Below are positions 18,125-30,384 of a DNA stretch of 64,000 nt, piece by piece. The notes under the pieces are model-generated. The model was not told the DNA's origin, made no database searches, and saw only the letters and a program-made list of their open reading frames with translations. The stretch spans positions 10,968,910 through 11,032,909 of the forward strand of contig NC_089724.1 in assembly GCF_035083965.1 (NCBI RefSeq), given 5' to 3'. Numbering within the stretch: position 1 is the stretch's first letter; each line of letters opens with the position of its first letter. Origin of the DNA: Branchiostoma lanceolatum. Taxonomy: Eukaryota > Chordata > Leptocardii > Amphioxiformes > Branchiostomatidae. The translations under genes were made by a program, and so were the position numbers.

Positions 18125-21100
18125 TTATTTTCCAGCATAGCAGTTGTACAACGCGTTGAGCTTCTGTAGATCCAGAGAACTGAAGTCCTGAGCAGCTCCC
18201 AGCACGATGCCATTTGTTGAATGCTGCAGAAAAGGAGCGGGGTGTACAAAAACATACATACTGGTATGATGCAGTGAAAGTCTTCTTGCACAAAAGGTTG
18301 ATAAGATGATATCAATTTTCAAATTCTTGCAATTAAGCTGGCAACGTTAAAAGAGTAGACACACTGCCAAAAATAATTACTCAAGCAACTGGATAAAATT
18401 TTGAATCCAGTTGCTTGAGTAATTTTTTTTTTTTTTGGCGTATCTTACTACCTAGATGTCTAACTTTCATCAAAGTAGACACACTGCTTACTATTAAAAG
18501 CACAATGTTGAAATACACAAATAGAATAGTGATGAAAGTGAAGCCTACCCTGGGCACAATGACCTGCATGCCGTTCATACTGAAGGCGTGACTCTCGTAG
18601 TGCACGATGGAACCATAGTCGTACGGCAGGCCCAGGGTGCGGCTCTCCGAGTGTTTGTCGAAGGCGTGCCATTGGGCTGGAATGAACCAACCGGAAGGGT
18701 TTGTACTTTAAACATTCAAGGCAATCTATTGGTGTGCCAGTAGTCTGTATCATTCTGCAGGATCATTTATCAACATAAACACCATCTTATGATGACAGAC
18801 ACTAGTAAGCTGATTATGAGTGGTTCCACGGGATCGATACCAAACATTTAGATCCAGATTCTGTCTTCGTGTGGGTGAATCAAGTTACAAACATTAAGTT
18901 AACATTTCCTACAATTGCTCGACATTACAAACATACTCTGTCCGAGCCTTACTCTCTGACTGAAGCGCTAGCTGATGGCCAAAAAATGTTAATTCTACAA
19001 CAGACGGCACAATGAGCCCGTATAATCCTCTGTTGGATAAAAAAGAAGTGCTTACCTTGGGGTACGTTTTCCAGGTAGATGTAGACCCAGTCATCCCTGT
19101 CCGGACGGGAGTGTTCATGCCAGAATCCCGCGGCGTGCATCAGCTCGTGCATGATGGTCGCCTTCCCGAGACATCCGTCACCGAGAGACACCTCCTGGGC
19201 CCCGCCCTGAACACCCACATACGCATGGCACCTACGGGAAATAGATTATGATATGATATGTATCATAGATACATATGGATAGCAGACGAAGGCGATTACA
19301 GTAGCCTATATAGCTATCACCTATCTTCAGTACATTCAACAGCGTCTGGCTATTGAACTACTACTACAATAGCTCGATTGTCCGATTTCTTTGTCATATC
19401 GAATCGATATATAGTCTACTATTGCCTAGTCGCAACATTTTTACCGTCAGTATATCGAGGAGGGATTGAAATGATAGAATACCCTGTACTCTTCCTGATG
19501 TGGATGTAGTTCTGCTCGTTAGTTCGGGGTACAAAGCGGATGCAGGTTCGCCGGTTGAACTCCTCCATTGCTGCTTGAATCCGACCAACCTCTGACCCGG
19601 CAGAAGATGTCTGAGTTGTGCCTGAAGATAAAAAAGACTCTCGTCACCCCTGGCTTGAAACTTACGATGCGCTTACTTGTTGTTGTGATGCATGTAGGAA
19701 CATATCGTTATTACCTCCGTTGTTGTTGTTGTTGTTGTTCCCGCCGGTGTTTCCACACAGGTTGCAGCTCAGCATGCAGTTCTGGTTCATGTAGGCAGGG
19801 CTGTTTGTGCACTCCCCAACACTGGCCCAGTACCCGCAACTCTCATGGTTGTCCGTGCAGGCTGTGAGTAAAATGAACTGAGGTTAGGGTTTGCCTCTGA
19901 ATCAAGCACTTTTATTGCTTTAAGATGAGCCCATGATTACCACGACACTGACCTGAGTGTATCTGGTATCTATGATGGTGAGACAACTACTTTGCACTAA
20001 ATCTTAACGTCATATCATTAATGTACGTTTAATGCATATATTGATTTGGGCACTTTGTCCCGTTATTGTATATAAAGCTCTTAGTCAACGGAATCGTAGC
20101 TGCGATATGACAGAAAAAGTCTAATGATATGGCTGATACGAAAGTCCAGTTCACCTCCACCCCCTCCACCTGTGGAACACACTCCACAGCTCAGCTGGCA
20201 GTTGGCATTCATGTAGGCGGGGTTGTTGGTGCACTCCCCAGCACTGGCCCAGGAGGAGCAGTACTCGTTGCTGTCTGTGCAGCTTCTTGCTACGATTCAA
20301 CATATACATGCATGGATTCAATATATGAATAACATTTCTGGGTAATAATATTTTCTAGATGTGGATACGTGTGATGCATTATCTTCACCAGTCTGATCGA
20401 GAGTAAACATATAAATTTGTATTATCAGTAACGAGCTTATTAGAGAATTTGTAAGAAGTGCAGTACTATCAGCACAGCAGTTTTAGATAGATCTTCAGAG
20501 AAGTGCCAATGGTCTTGTGACCAACTAGAATATTATATGTCTAGATGTCGTGGTCACACGCTACTCACTCTGGGGTGAGAGCTGGAAAAGGCTATACCTG
20601 TTCTCTCACCCCATCCACATGTGTGGTGAATTCTAATAACATGATAAACGAGGTACACGTAATGAACGAAACAAGCTTTCACGAACCTGCGCGGCGACAG
20701 AGGCCACAACTCTGCGGACAGTAGGACTGCATGAAGCCTGGGTTGTTGGTGCATTCTCCCGCCGAGGCCCAGCCCCCACAGCTACCATCAGTATCAAAAC
20801 AGGATTGGCCTGGAGAAATAAACATTTATTTAATATCGATAGCTTCGAATAATCTCAGATCATCAACTCAACACATTGAAATACAGACCTTTCAGCTTGA
20901 TGAATCTTGTTATGACAATTAACAGGACATGACGTGATGGGGGACTTACTGAATTCACCACCGATGACGTAAGGGATCACTCCATTTGGCCAACGCGTTG
21001 CATCGTGGATGGCATTACGGGAGTTCTGCAATTTCATTGAAACATTTCAAGATTGTCACGATCAAAGGAAATTCAGTTTATGGACAGATTTTTTATGGAC

Positions 21101-22252
21101 AGTATGTGCAGATTCATTGTGTCCAACACCTGAAGCTTGCAGTCGCCAATGCTATATCGTCTGAACTAATGAATTAACGTCTACGCACCCTCCTAAAAGC
21201 AGGACCCCTATCGCTCGATTCGTTGCATGGCTCGCTCGCGTAGCGGCCCTACGCGAGCGAGCCAACGAATCGAGCGATAGGGGTCCTGCTTTTAGGAGGG
21301 TGCGTCTACGAAAAACAACGTTGCTCACGATCACTAAGATGGTTCTGTCCCAACTGTGTTAAAGTATCAGTGTTGCAAGTGACGTGGAATTATTTTTCAA
21401 GCGTAAGTAACTGCGCACAACCTCCAGGTATGTACGTACAATTTATCAGATTTGTTACTCACAGGATCCGGACCGTCAATGTCGCCTTGGTACAGGTTCA
21501 GACCTGTGTATTGATAAAGGTTATCAGAACGATGGTGTCAACATCTTATGCAGTTGAAATAAGTAAGTAGAACTATGGAGAGATTGGAAAAGCAATTATA
21601 GTGTTCTGTTGTTGTGGAGAATGGCAATTCGGCAATGTCGTTTAAATCTTGTTGTGTTTAACATTGATTTGCTGCAATTTTTGGACGTCATCAAGAAAAA
21701 CTGCAAACTTGAAACATATGGCAGATATCTATCAAATTCAGCACTGGTCACTTGTAAGGCTCACCCTTGTTTGCGTTTAAGATGGCCTTCGTGGCAGTCT
21801 CCGGTTCCGGCGAGGTCCGGAGGCTGTCGGCTGTGTGCAAGGAGCAGAACATACCGCAAATTTGTATTCCTCCGGCTTCATTTATAATACATGTATGTTT
21901 CAATGATACATATCATACGAACAAAGGATTACAACATTGATATACAATAGGTAAGATGTCCTCCCATCTCCCTGCAGTTGCGGTGCCCAATTCTCCCTTT
22001 AGCCAAAGGACCTGCTGTGGAGAGGCTCTGAACAGGCAGATGATATTCAATCACTCGAGTCTCTAGATCTTAAAAAATCTGAGACTTCAAGACAATTCTA
22101 TCGTTAAATTGATTACATTATTTTGACAGCAAGCTAGCGCAGCTCTAGTCCTCCCACCCCTCGGCCGAGTAAGTGTACCAACCTGGCACACTGGCCGCCA
22201 GTCCGGCCCCGAACACCAGAAGTGCCGCAGAGACGGGTAGGGCGTACATCAT
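18125..22252 (-). CDS. A3: astacin metalloprotease with three nested ShK domains, Met-turn Met replaced by Val
   Basis: Eleven minus exons: 22183-22252, 21765-21830, 21463-21503, 20950-21025, 20687-20809, 20155-20289, 19715-19861, 19483-19621, 19056-19231, 18549-18676, 18125-18223; 398-399 residues depending on which of two adjacent ATGs (22250 or 22247) is used. Signal peptide (MYALPVSAALLVFGAGLAAS), propeptide with LYQGDI, catalytic start [15 protein letters not shown], three phase 1-1 ShK exons (the third ends in a run of seven Asn), then GSEVGRIQAAMEEFN, TCIRFVPRT and the zinc site HELMHAAGFWHEH. The Met-turn reads SIVHY, not SIMHY: the methionine under the zinc is Val, while the following Tyr is kept. 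The zinc motif also has Ala where the paralogues have Val. It may be less active or specialised. Tandem sister of A4. Confidence 0.9.
18378..18424. repeat. short inverted repeat (hairpin)
   Basis: ATTACTCAAGCAACTGG and its exact reverse complement are separated by a 14-base loop and followed by a T-run, in the last intron of A3. Too short to assign to an element. Confidence 0.6.
21185..21303. mobile_element. foldback MITE with target-site duplication, 119 bp
   Basis: An almost perfect palindrome: arms of about 58 bases start GCACCCTCCTAAAAGCAGGA, with a single CAT asymmetry near the centre. It is flanked on both sides by GTCTAC (21179-21184 and 21304-21309). The paralogous intron of A4 at about 28322 has one GTCTAC followed directly by GAAAAGCAA, the empty site, so the insertion postdates the A3/A4 duplication. 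Confidence 0.9.
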
Positions 22253-22304
22253 GCGACGATCAGCAGGAAGGGCTGGGTCTCAATCAGCACGAAGTACGTC
22301 TTTG

Positions 22305-22312
22305 TATTTATA
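22305..22312 (-). promoter_or_regulatory. TATA box of A3
   Basis: TATAAATA on the minus strand about 55 bases upstream of the A3 start codons, same spacing as in A4. Confidence 0.55.
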
Positions 22313-23109
22313 GACATCTTCTAGTTCGTCCTTTAGGACGTACTACCTCAGAGAAGTCAACAAGTGCAAGACTAGTGTAAATAGTCCCTTGGTACACGGT
22401 GATCGCTATCATCTGTTTAATGTCACAACCCAAGCATTTATCCTTGAGTTGTGACACTAATTGAGCACCAGATAGCGATGAAACACTTCTAGGGTCGTTC
22501 TCTAGGATATTCACATTCACACAAAACGTACTAGATTCCGTAGAAAGGCATTTGCCACATGTAGCCTGTGTTTACACGTCAAGCTCTCGGCCGGAGGTCA
22601 CAGGACTGGCCGGCCTCTAGGAGCGCGATTCGTCAGGCTATTGCACATGTAGGAATGGTGAAAAATCGGCACAAATGTGTTGCACAGTTATTGTGTATGC
22701 AAGCTGTGATAAGATTGCTTACAGGACGAAACAGTGCAGCCCTCAAACCAAACTTGTAATTGGAATAAGTCTGTAATTGCTGTGCCATTATTATCAACAA
22801 CGTGTAATCCGATGTGTTTTTCTTGAAGTGAAGTACTCACAAATCAAATCCGATAACAGGGTCAGATGAAGTAACTAATGTTATGCGGTTTGAGTAGACC
22901 ATTGTCTAGCTGTTTGTCTGTTGAAGACAAAATAAAAAGACGGGGGATTTCTGAGGTACGGAAATTCAGGCAGACAGTCAGGACAGCAATAGATAATTTC
23001 AGTTGAGACGAAGTGAGCAGAGCAAGCATTATGTAGCAGTCAGTCTGCCTCATGACTCAAGAGACTCCCGTGCCCAGTGTACGGGAAACCTTGTTTGCGT
23101 TCTTGATGT

Positions 23110-23367
23110 GCTATGCAAACCCGGATCTAAATCTATATTGATTTTAAAGTTGACATCAGTGTTAGTTATTGTTTTATTGAATACAGGGGCAAAAGACTTG
23201 TTGGTTGTAATATCATGTTTTATCGCTTCGATTCTTCTTGCATGCTTTATGGTATCCAAGTTTGAAAATGTGGATTTTTTTTTGCCCGCCTTGTTTTTTT
23301 TTCGTCCACGCGCACTAAATTTGGGGTCTGCAGAGGATGTCATCAATAAGATTTATTTGCTGTGGCC
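23110..23367 (-). mobile_element. fragment of the GGCCACAGCAA transposon family
   Basis: Its reverse strand starts GGCCACAGCAAATAAATCTT and continues GATGACATCCTCTGCAGA, an A-run, CAAGGCGGGC and TTTTCAAA. It matches the left part of the element at 47801-48457. Only one end is recognisable. Confidence 0.65.
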
Positions 23368-23887
23368 TAATGTGAAAATCAGAATCTGTCGTTGACCTTT
23401 TTTTAATTTCAAAATAGTTTTTTTTCTTTTAACTGGTTAACACAAAAGTACCTATGTTAGGAATATTGATCTGCCAATGCAGCCAAGTGACTCCCTTGCT
23501 TGAAAAACAGCATCTGGTGATTCCCATAACTGTGAACGTGTATGTGCGATGTTGTCTTTATTTCTTGCACGCGTCTGTGGAAACTAAAAAAATTGTACCC
23601 AATATATCCTCGAGAATGATTAATTCAGTATCTGAAGGGTTATGTAACAAGTTGGTGGGCCATATAATCATAGTTTGTGGTCTCGCTCAGTTGACTGTGT
23701 AAACAGAGGTTACGAGCCACTACCCTCTAACGTCCCGCATCCCGACGCAAACATATATCGGTCATGACAGGCCTAGTGCTGTTTAGATCGCGTTCAGATC
23801 TGTTGGTTGATTTTATTGCTATTGTTGCCCTTTGTCATGTGAGGAGTGTGAGGGAATAGTTGGTAAAGCATAATCCCGACAGATTGT

Positions 23888-23950
23888 CTATTGACGTGTG
23901 GTTGTACAGCCGAACAGACCGTTCAGACCCGTTCAGATCAGGGCGCGCTG
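23888..23950 (-). pseudogene. decayed relic of an A5-type last exon
   Basis: TATTGACGTGTGGTTGTACAGCCG and GTTCAGACCCG through CGCGCTGGGGGAAAT match the last exon of A5 at 30386-30500, with roughly 60 bases missing in the middle. It is followed by sequence resembling A5 intron DNA up to about 24125. It is the truncated right end of duplication copy 1 and cannot be translated as an exon. Confidence 0.65.
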
Positions 23951-24437
23951 GGGGAAATATTGTGAATATATATACGCCTCAAGAGCACTGTATTTTTATC
24001 TAGAGGCGACAGCCTTTTAGAGAATGGCCAATAAACATTGAACACTCGAGTATCATCTCCCCTTTCATGGTATGAACTAAAACTTTTTTTTAGAACTGCA
24101 ATAAACTTGCATTTAGATAGCTTAACAGACACACTTGGGTATGGTGTGACGTTATACTGACTGAAGTAGGTTAACATTTTGAGCAACTAAAACCAATAAA
24201 GTATATAAAATATTCAGTGGGTATGCATTGGAGACTGAGGAGATAGAAATGTTTCAACTCTTCAGCTTTAGTATAAGAGGAAGCTTCTAGGTGCAATGAC
24301 GACGGTGATGATGAATGTGTGTGTTGTTGATATACAAATCTACTTGCAAAAAGCACAGAACACTAAATGTCATGACAGTGATCCCTGTTTCATTTATTTG
24401 ACAGCGTATAACTGCTGTAAAACACCTGTTGATTCAT

Positions 24438-27400
24438 TTATTTGCCAGCATAGCAGTTGTACAACGAGTTGAGCTTCTGTAGATCCAGAGAACTGAAGTC
24501 TGGGGCAGCTCCCAACACGATGCCATTTGTGTCATGCTGCGGAAAAGAGGCGGGTGTGAAAAAAAGTCTGTAAAGAACTTGACACGAAACGTCATTATCT
24601 GTAGATTATCTTAACCACATCTTGATAGCACGGAGTCAGGCGACAAAACCGAGTATTTACATACTGACATGATGCAGTGAAGGCAAATGGTGACTTAGAT
24701 AATATTAATCTTTCACATTCTGCTAGTTAAGCTGACAACGTTACGAAAAGAGCAGACACACTACTTACTCTATATCTATGTGCAATAAAGGCTTTCATTC
24801 ATTCATTAAAACCACAATCTTGAAATACACAAATAAGATTCAAACTACAGTTATATACAGACCAGTATTTCAGGTAAGTCCCCACCCCTCTTCAAGATAT
24901 TTCAGTAGTTGTTATGAATTACATGGAGTCGTTCCGCTTTGCAAATCAAATACTTATAATTATTAGACGTACGCCTTGGTAAGTGTAAAGAATTCAATAT
25001 TATTTTCCAAGCAGAGGTTTCGGTCGAGAGGGCTACGCTTCTCTCCTTCCGTAAAAAATCGCGGTCACTCCTAGCCCCTCCTAGACGGTATGGTATGTGT
25101 CATGACTCATGCGTAGTAATGAAAGTGAAGCATACCCTGGGCACAATGACCTGCCTCCCGTTCATACTGAAGGCGTGACTCTCGTAGTGCATGAGGGAGC
25201 CATAGTCGTACGACAGGCCCAAGGTGCGCGTCTCCGAGTGTTTGTCGAAGGCGTGCCACCGGTCTGCAATCAACCAATCAGAAAAGTTTGTATTTTGAAC
25301 ATTGAGGCCAATCTATTGGCGCACCATTGATCTGCAAACTAGCATACGCATACGCAAGCAGTAAGCAAGCATAAATCTGCAGTGTAAATGAAGACGTCTG
25401 TATCGTTTTGCAAGATCATTTATCAACGTAAACACAGTCTAATGACGGTGGGTAAGTTGTTTGTGAGTGGACCCACTGGATAGATAAATAGATAAATTTA
25501 GATTCAGATTCTGTCTTCGTGTAGCTTAATCAAGTGATGGAGAATGAGTGGCATCAATGTAAACAAAATGTTAACCAGCATCCAGTCTGCCTATAATTGC
25601 TCTGCGATACAGACCTACTCTGATCTACGAGCCACATTTTCTGCAATACAAATCTACAGAAGACACAGTGAGCCCAGATAATACTCTGCTCTAATAAAGA
25701 ATAATTACTTACCTTGGGGCACGTTTTCCAGGTAGATCCAGACCCAGTCATCCCTGTCAGGGCGCGATTGCTCGTGCCAGAAGCCCACGGCGTGCATCAG
25801 CTCGTGCATGATGGTCGCCTTCCCGAGACATCCGTCACCGAGAGACACCTCCTGCGCCCCGCCCTGAACACCCACATACGCATGGCAACTACGGGAAATA
25901 GATTGGATATGATATAATATGATGATGGATGATGGATGGTGACGTCATGCATGTTAGATGACATCGCGTCGACGCCCCGTCCAATGGCAGTCGCAGGCGA
26001 GCACGTCAACGCATCGTCTATCAACAGAACATCCAACAGCTTCTGAGAGGCTACAACGACCAATTTGATACCAAAGACATAACTCACCTTGTCGGCAACA
26101 AGGGGAACTGAAAGAAACTTAGAGTCGCCTGCACTGCAGCCAACCGATGATGATGATGTGATATGATATGGTTTAGATAGGTCTTTAAGATTACAATAGC
26201 TCGATTGTCTGATCAAATTGTATCGATATAATACTGTTACTAATATTGCCTTGTCACAACACGTTTGTCGTCAGTATATCGAGAAGGGATTGACATACCC
26301 TGTACTCTTCCTGATGTGGATGTAGTTCTGTTCATTAGTTCGGGGTACAAAGCGGATGCAGGTTCGCCTGTGGAACTCTTCCATGGCTGCTTGAATCCGA
26401 CCAACCTCCGACCCGGCAGAAGCAGTAAGAACTGAACCTACCGATCAAATAGGCCGTTGTTACATTTGGCTTTAAACTCACGATGCATTTACTTATAGTT
26501 GGATTCAACTGTTTTTTTCTTTAGGAAATGTTACAAATTTCAATTGTTATTCTGTATACTAATTGTACATTGACACTACATCTCAATCCATATCTGGACT
26601 GATCGTTACCTCCATTGTTGTTGTTGTTCCCTCCACCTCCACACAGGTTGCAGCTCAGCATGCAGTTCTGGTTCATGTAGTCGGCGCTGTTTGTACACTC
26701 GCCAACACTGGCCCAGTACCCGCAATGCTCATGGTTGTCTGTACAACCTGTGAGTAAAATAGAATATATCAAGTCCGATGAGTCCTGTGTTTGACGCTCT
26801 TTTGTTTTCAAAAGCTGTCATGTTAGTCCATGCTTAACTGAACTATATGACACTGACCTGAGTGTAACTATCAAGACAGTAAAACAAATTCTGGACTTTC
26901 ACAATTAATCCTATAGCTATGGGTACACTATCATATTTAGACTTCTATTTGCACTTTTAAATTCATACTTGTACGTAGCTTTCTTGGTATCCATTGTTCC
27001 ACACCATTCAGTCTAAATAATCGTATCTAATCTAATCCATATGATATGGGTGATAAGAAAGTCCAATTCACCTCCACCCCCACCGCCAGTGGAGCACAGT
27101 CCACAGCTCAGCTGGCAGTTGGCATTCATGTAGTCTGCGCTGTTGGTGCACTCCCCAACACCAGCCCAGTAGGAGCACCACTCGTTATCGTCTGTACAGC
27201 TTCGTGTAGCTATGATTCAACATAAATACTTATTGATTGCATAAATGAACAATATCTAGGCATCTGTGTAGTGTCAATCGTCACTAGTATATTCATTTCT
27301 GTATTGGGTTTAGCAACAAGCAGATCATAGCAATTGGAAGATGTGCAGTAGCATTAGAATTTCTAAAATAAGTCTATAGTAGTGCGAGTGGCCGTGTGAG

Positions 27401-29446
27401 CAAATTAGAAAATGTTATTGTCTAGATGCCGTGGCCATGTACTACCTAATCTCAGACCAAATATATTATGTATAGGGGTCATTCTCAGTTTTTACGCTTT
27501 TCTATCTTGATTTTTAATGGTTCACCTCCTCCGTTACAAACCGTCGAATAATGCCATACTAGAAACGAGTAATAAATGTTTAAAAAAACAGTCGTAAAAC
27601 TCTGAGAGTGATCATTTCATCTGCTTGGAGACTATTGATACCTATATATGAGGTACGTGGAATAAGACAAATGAGTTGTCGCCTACCAGAGCGGCCACAC
27701 ATGCCGCAGCTCTGCGGACAGTTGCCTCCCATGTAATTCGCGTTGTTGGTGCATTCTCCCACGGAGGCCCAGTACCCGCAGTTACCATCAGTGTCAAAAC
27801 AGGACTGGCCTGGAGGGAAAAACCTTTCATGAACATCATTATGTTAACCACAGATCATCAACTCCCTGTCCCAATATTACAATAAAGACCTTTAAGTCAG
27901 AGACTCGTGAAGTGTAATCTCCAAGCAGATCGCTTCTCTGGCTGACATTACGATTTTGCCCCGTGTAGATCTGCTCGGAGATTACATGAAGTGTGTTATA
28001 ATACGATATAATATAACATCTCAACAGGGCATGACGTGATCATGAAGGACTTACTGTATTCACTACCGATGACGTAAGGAATCACTCCATTTGGCCATTT
28101 CGTCGCCTCTTGGATGGCATTACGGGAGTTCTGCAATAGTATAATATTTAAAGATTGCCATGATCAAAAGAAATTCAATGTATGGACATGAAAAACATTA
28201 TACAGTATATCATATACATATGCATTGCGTCTTCTTTATTCAGTGACAAAATGTGTAGATCGCTCATGGCAATGTGATCTGAACATCGATGTAAAAATAA
28301 ACTAGCTAAGCTAATAGATTAATGTCTACGAAAAGCAAGGATGCTCACTAGGACATTTCTATTCCTCCTGTGTAAGTCTCAATATTACAAATGACGTGGA
28401 CTAATTCTCAAGCATAAGAAAGCGCACTACCTCTAGACCTGTGCAATGTATTACATTTGTTACTCACAGGATCCAGACCATCAATGTCGCCTTGGTACAG
28501 GAACAGGTCTGTGTATTGATCAAGATTATCAGAACCGAATTAAGTAACTAAAACTATAGATTGGAAAAGTAATAGAGTTCTGTTGCTGTTGAGTAGATGA
28601 CAATCAAGCAATGTGTTTTTAAATCGCATTGGCTTCACAAACTTTTTGGACGTCTTCAGAAGAAAATACACTTGAAAGAAACATATGACAGATGTACCTA
28701 ACTAAACATAGGTCACTTGCAACGCTTACCCTTGTTTGCGTTTAAGATGGCATCCGTGACAGTCGGTTCCGGTGGGCTCCGGAGGCTGTCGGCTGTGTGA
28801 AAATAAAAGAATTTAAGGATATACATCGTACGTACACGGCATTACAAGGTTTTTACTTAGTACAGAAAATATATGGATATCGCCATATCCTCAACGTACA
28901 AACGAAAAATATATCATGTATGCTGCAGCATTTGTAACTTGGGAAAATTAACTTTTGCAGAGCCGATATCTAGCACATAATTACTAAAAACTCTACCGTA
29001 AGCTACAAACATGGATTAAGATTTTCTAAACGTAGGGCTTCTGAATAAAGCATTGAAAACTTGCCGGTTACCACAACAAATTTGTTCCAACATTTACAGT
29101 ATATGGTCCGAAGTTTCTCAATGTTGCAATGACAATTAATTTGAGGTAAAGACTCATAATTTCTTAAAGAAGCTTGAAGTATTAGATGTACCAAGGCTTT
29201 GAGTAGTGGTGATATCTCCTCACTTCAAACTTTTCTGATATACAAATTCCATGATAATGTGAGTACAAAAATCAACTACACAATACTTTAAATCAATCTT
29301 ATCGTTAAAATGATTGCACCATTTTCAAAGTAACCTTTTCTAGTCCTCTACCCCTATACCAAGCAAATATTCCAACCTGGCACGCTGGCCGCCAGTCCGG
29401 CCCCTAACACCAGAAGTACCACAGAGACGGTGAAGGCGTACATCAT
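24438..29446 (-). CDS. A4: astacin metalloprotease with three nested ShK domains
   Basis: Eleven minus exons: 29377-29446, 28730-28792, 28468-28508, 28055-28130, 27687-27809, 27072-27209, 26610-26747, 26299-26437, 25713-25888, 25136-25263, 24438-24536; 395-396 residues, with two adjacent ATGs as in A3. Signal peptide (MYAFTVSVVLLVLGAGLAAS), propeptide with LYQGDI (one codon shorter than A3 in exon 2), catalytic start [15 protein letters not shown], three phase 1-1 ShK exons joined by Gly- and Asn-rich linkers. The fold resumes with GSEVGRIQAAMEEFH, TCIRFVPRT, zinc site [13 protein letters not shown] and a normal Met-turn SLMHY. The zinc-site exon is almost identical to that of A3, while the ShK exons differ more, suggesting either gene conversion or stronger constraint on the catalytic part. 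All catalytic residues are present. Confidence 0.9.
25906..26169 (+). mobile_element. 5'-truncated non-LTR retrotransposon 3' end
   Basis: Flanked by GATATGATAT at 25906-25915 and 26160-26169. The insert ends CCAACCGATGATGATGATGT, a short-repeat tail typical of CR1/L2-like LINEs, preceded by an open stretch with QQNIQQLLRGYNDQFDTKD. The equivalent intron of A3 lacks it. Family assignment is tentative. Confidence 0.5.
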
Positions 29447-29497
29447 GCGACGGTCAGCAAGCAGGTTTGGGTCTCAATCAGCACAAAGTACTTTCTG

Positions 29498-29505
29498 TAT
29501 TTATA
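29498..29505 (-). promoter_or_regulatory. TATA box of A4
   Basis: TATAAATA on the minus strand about 55 bases upstream of the A4 start codons, shared with A3. Confidence 0.55.
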
Positions 29506-30384
29506 CACATGTTCTAGTTTGTCCTTTAGGACGTCTACCGAAAAGTCAACCAAAGAGAGTATAAATAGTTGGTACACGGTGATCGCTATCTTATGCTTAG
29601 CGTCACAACACAATCATTTCTACTTCAGCTGTGACGCTAATCAAATAGCGATTATGAAACACTTCTAAAGTCACTTCTCTAGGCTATTCACAGGAAATAT
29701 GAACAAATCAATAGACAAGTGACAGCACGTCTTCTTAATATGAAAATCAGAACCTCTCGTTGATCTTTTTTTTTTTTTCAATTAAGATTTTTACAAAAAA
29801 TTGAAGAAAAAAAAGAGGCAAACACAAAAAAGACTAGGGTTAGGAATATTGATCTACTAATAAGGCCACGTGACTCCCTTGTATGAATAACAGCATCTGG
29901 TGATTCCCATAACCGTGAACGTGTATGTGCGATGTTGTCTATTTCTTGTCTGCATGTGTGGAAACTAGACATGTTATACCCAAAATAGCCTTGTTAACGA
30001 TTCATTTACCAATGTATCATTGGAAGGGTCATGTAAAAAAAGTTGCATGGTGGAGAGCAATGTAATTATCTTTTGTGGACTCGTTCATCTGACTGTGTAA
30101 ACACACATGTAGGTTCCGAGCGAGCCACTCATACCCCCCTGATGACTTTCGCGACAGGAACGGAACATTTTCCGCATCCCGACACAAACATAATCGGTCA
30201 TGACAGGCCTATAATACATGGCTAGGGCTGTTCAGATCGCGTTCAGATCTGTCGGTTGATTTTATTGGTTAATACTATTGTTGCCCTTTGTCGTATGAAG
30301 GGTGTGAGAGAAATGAGAGAATAGTTTAATCTCTGAGGTAGAACATAATGACGACAGAATAGGTGATTCAAGCAGCATCCATCT
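29506..30384. other. A4 upstream region and A5 3' flank, no gene
   Basis: No exon seen. Parallels 22310-23890 upstream of A3 (for example the TCAGATCGCGTTCAGATCTGT stretch at about 30232), consistent with the tandem duplication. Confidence 0.5.

Larger units (their letters stand above)
17862..24170. repeat. tandem duplication, copy 1 (contains A3)
   Basis: The left edge (ATTTTGAGCAAGTAAAACCA at 17867) matches 24177 in the second copy. The match then runs through A3 versus A4, their promoters and the start of the neighbour's 3' end. Sequence left of 17862 does not match that left of 24171, which marks the boundary. Confidence 0.7.
22253..24437. other. A3 upstream region and A4 3' flank
   Basis: A TATAAATA box (22305-22312, minus) lies about 55 bases upstream of A3. 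The rest parallels the A4 upstream region (29450-30660), except that 22520-23367 has no counterpart there. That extra piece contains a transposon fragment ending at 23367 that is related to the element at 47801-48457. No intact gene is present. Confidence 0.55.

Noticed and set aside
23003-23395. 130-codon plus frame upstream of A3
   Set aside because: Overlaps a fragment of a repeated non-coding transposon; composition is T-rich and hydrophobic by chance.
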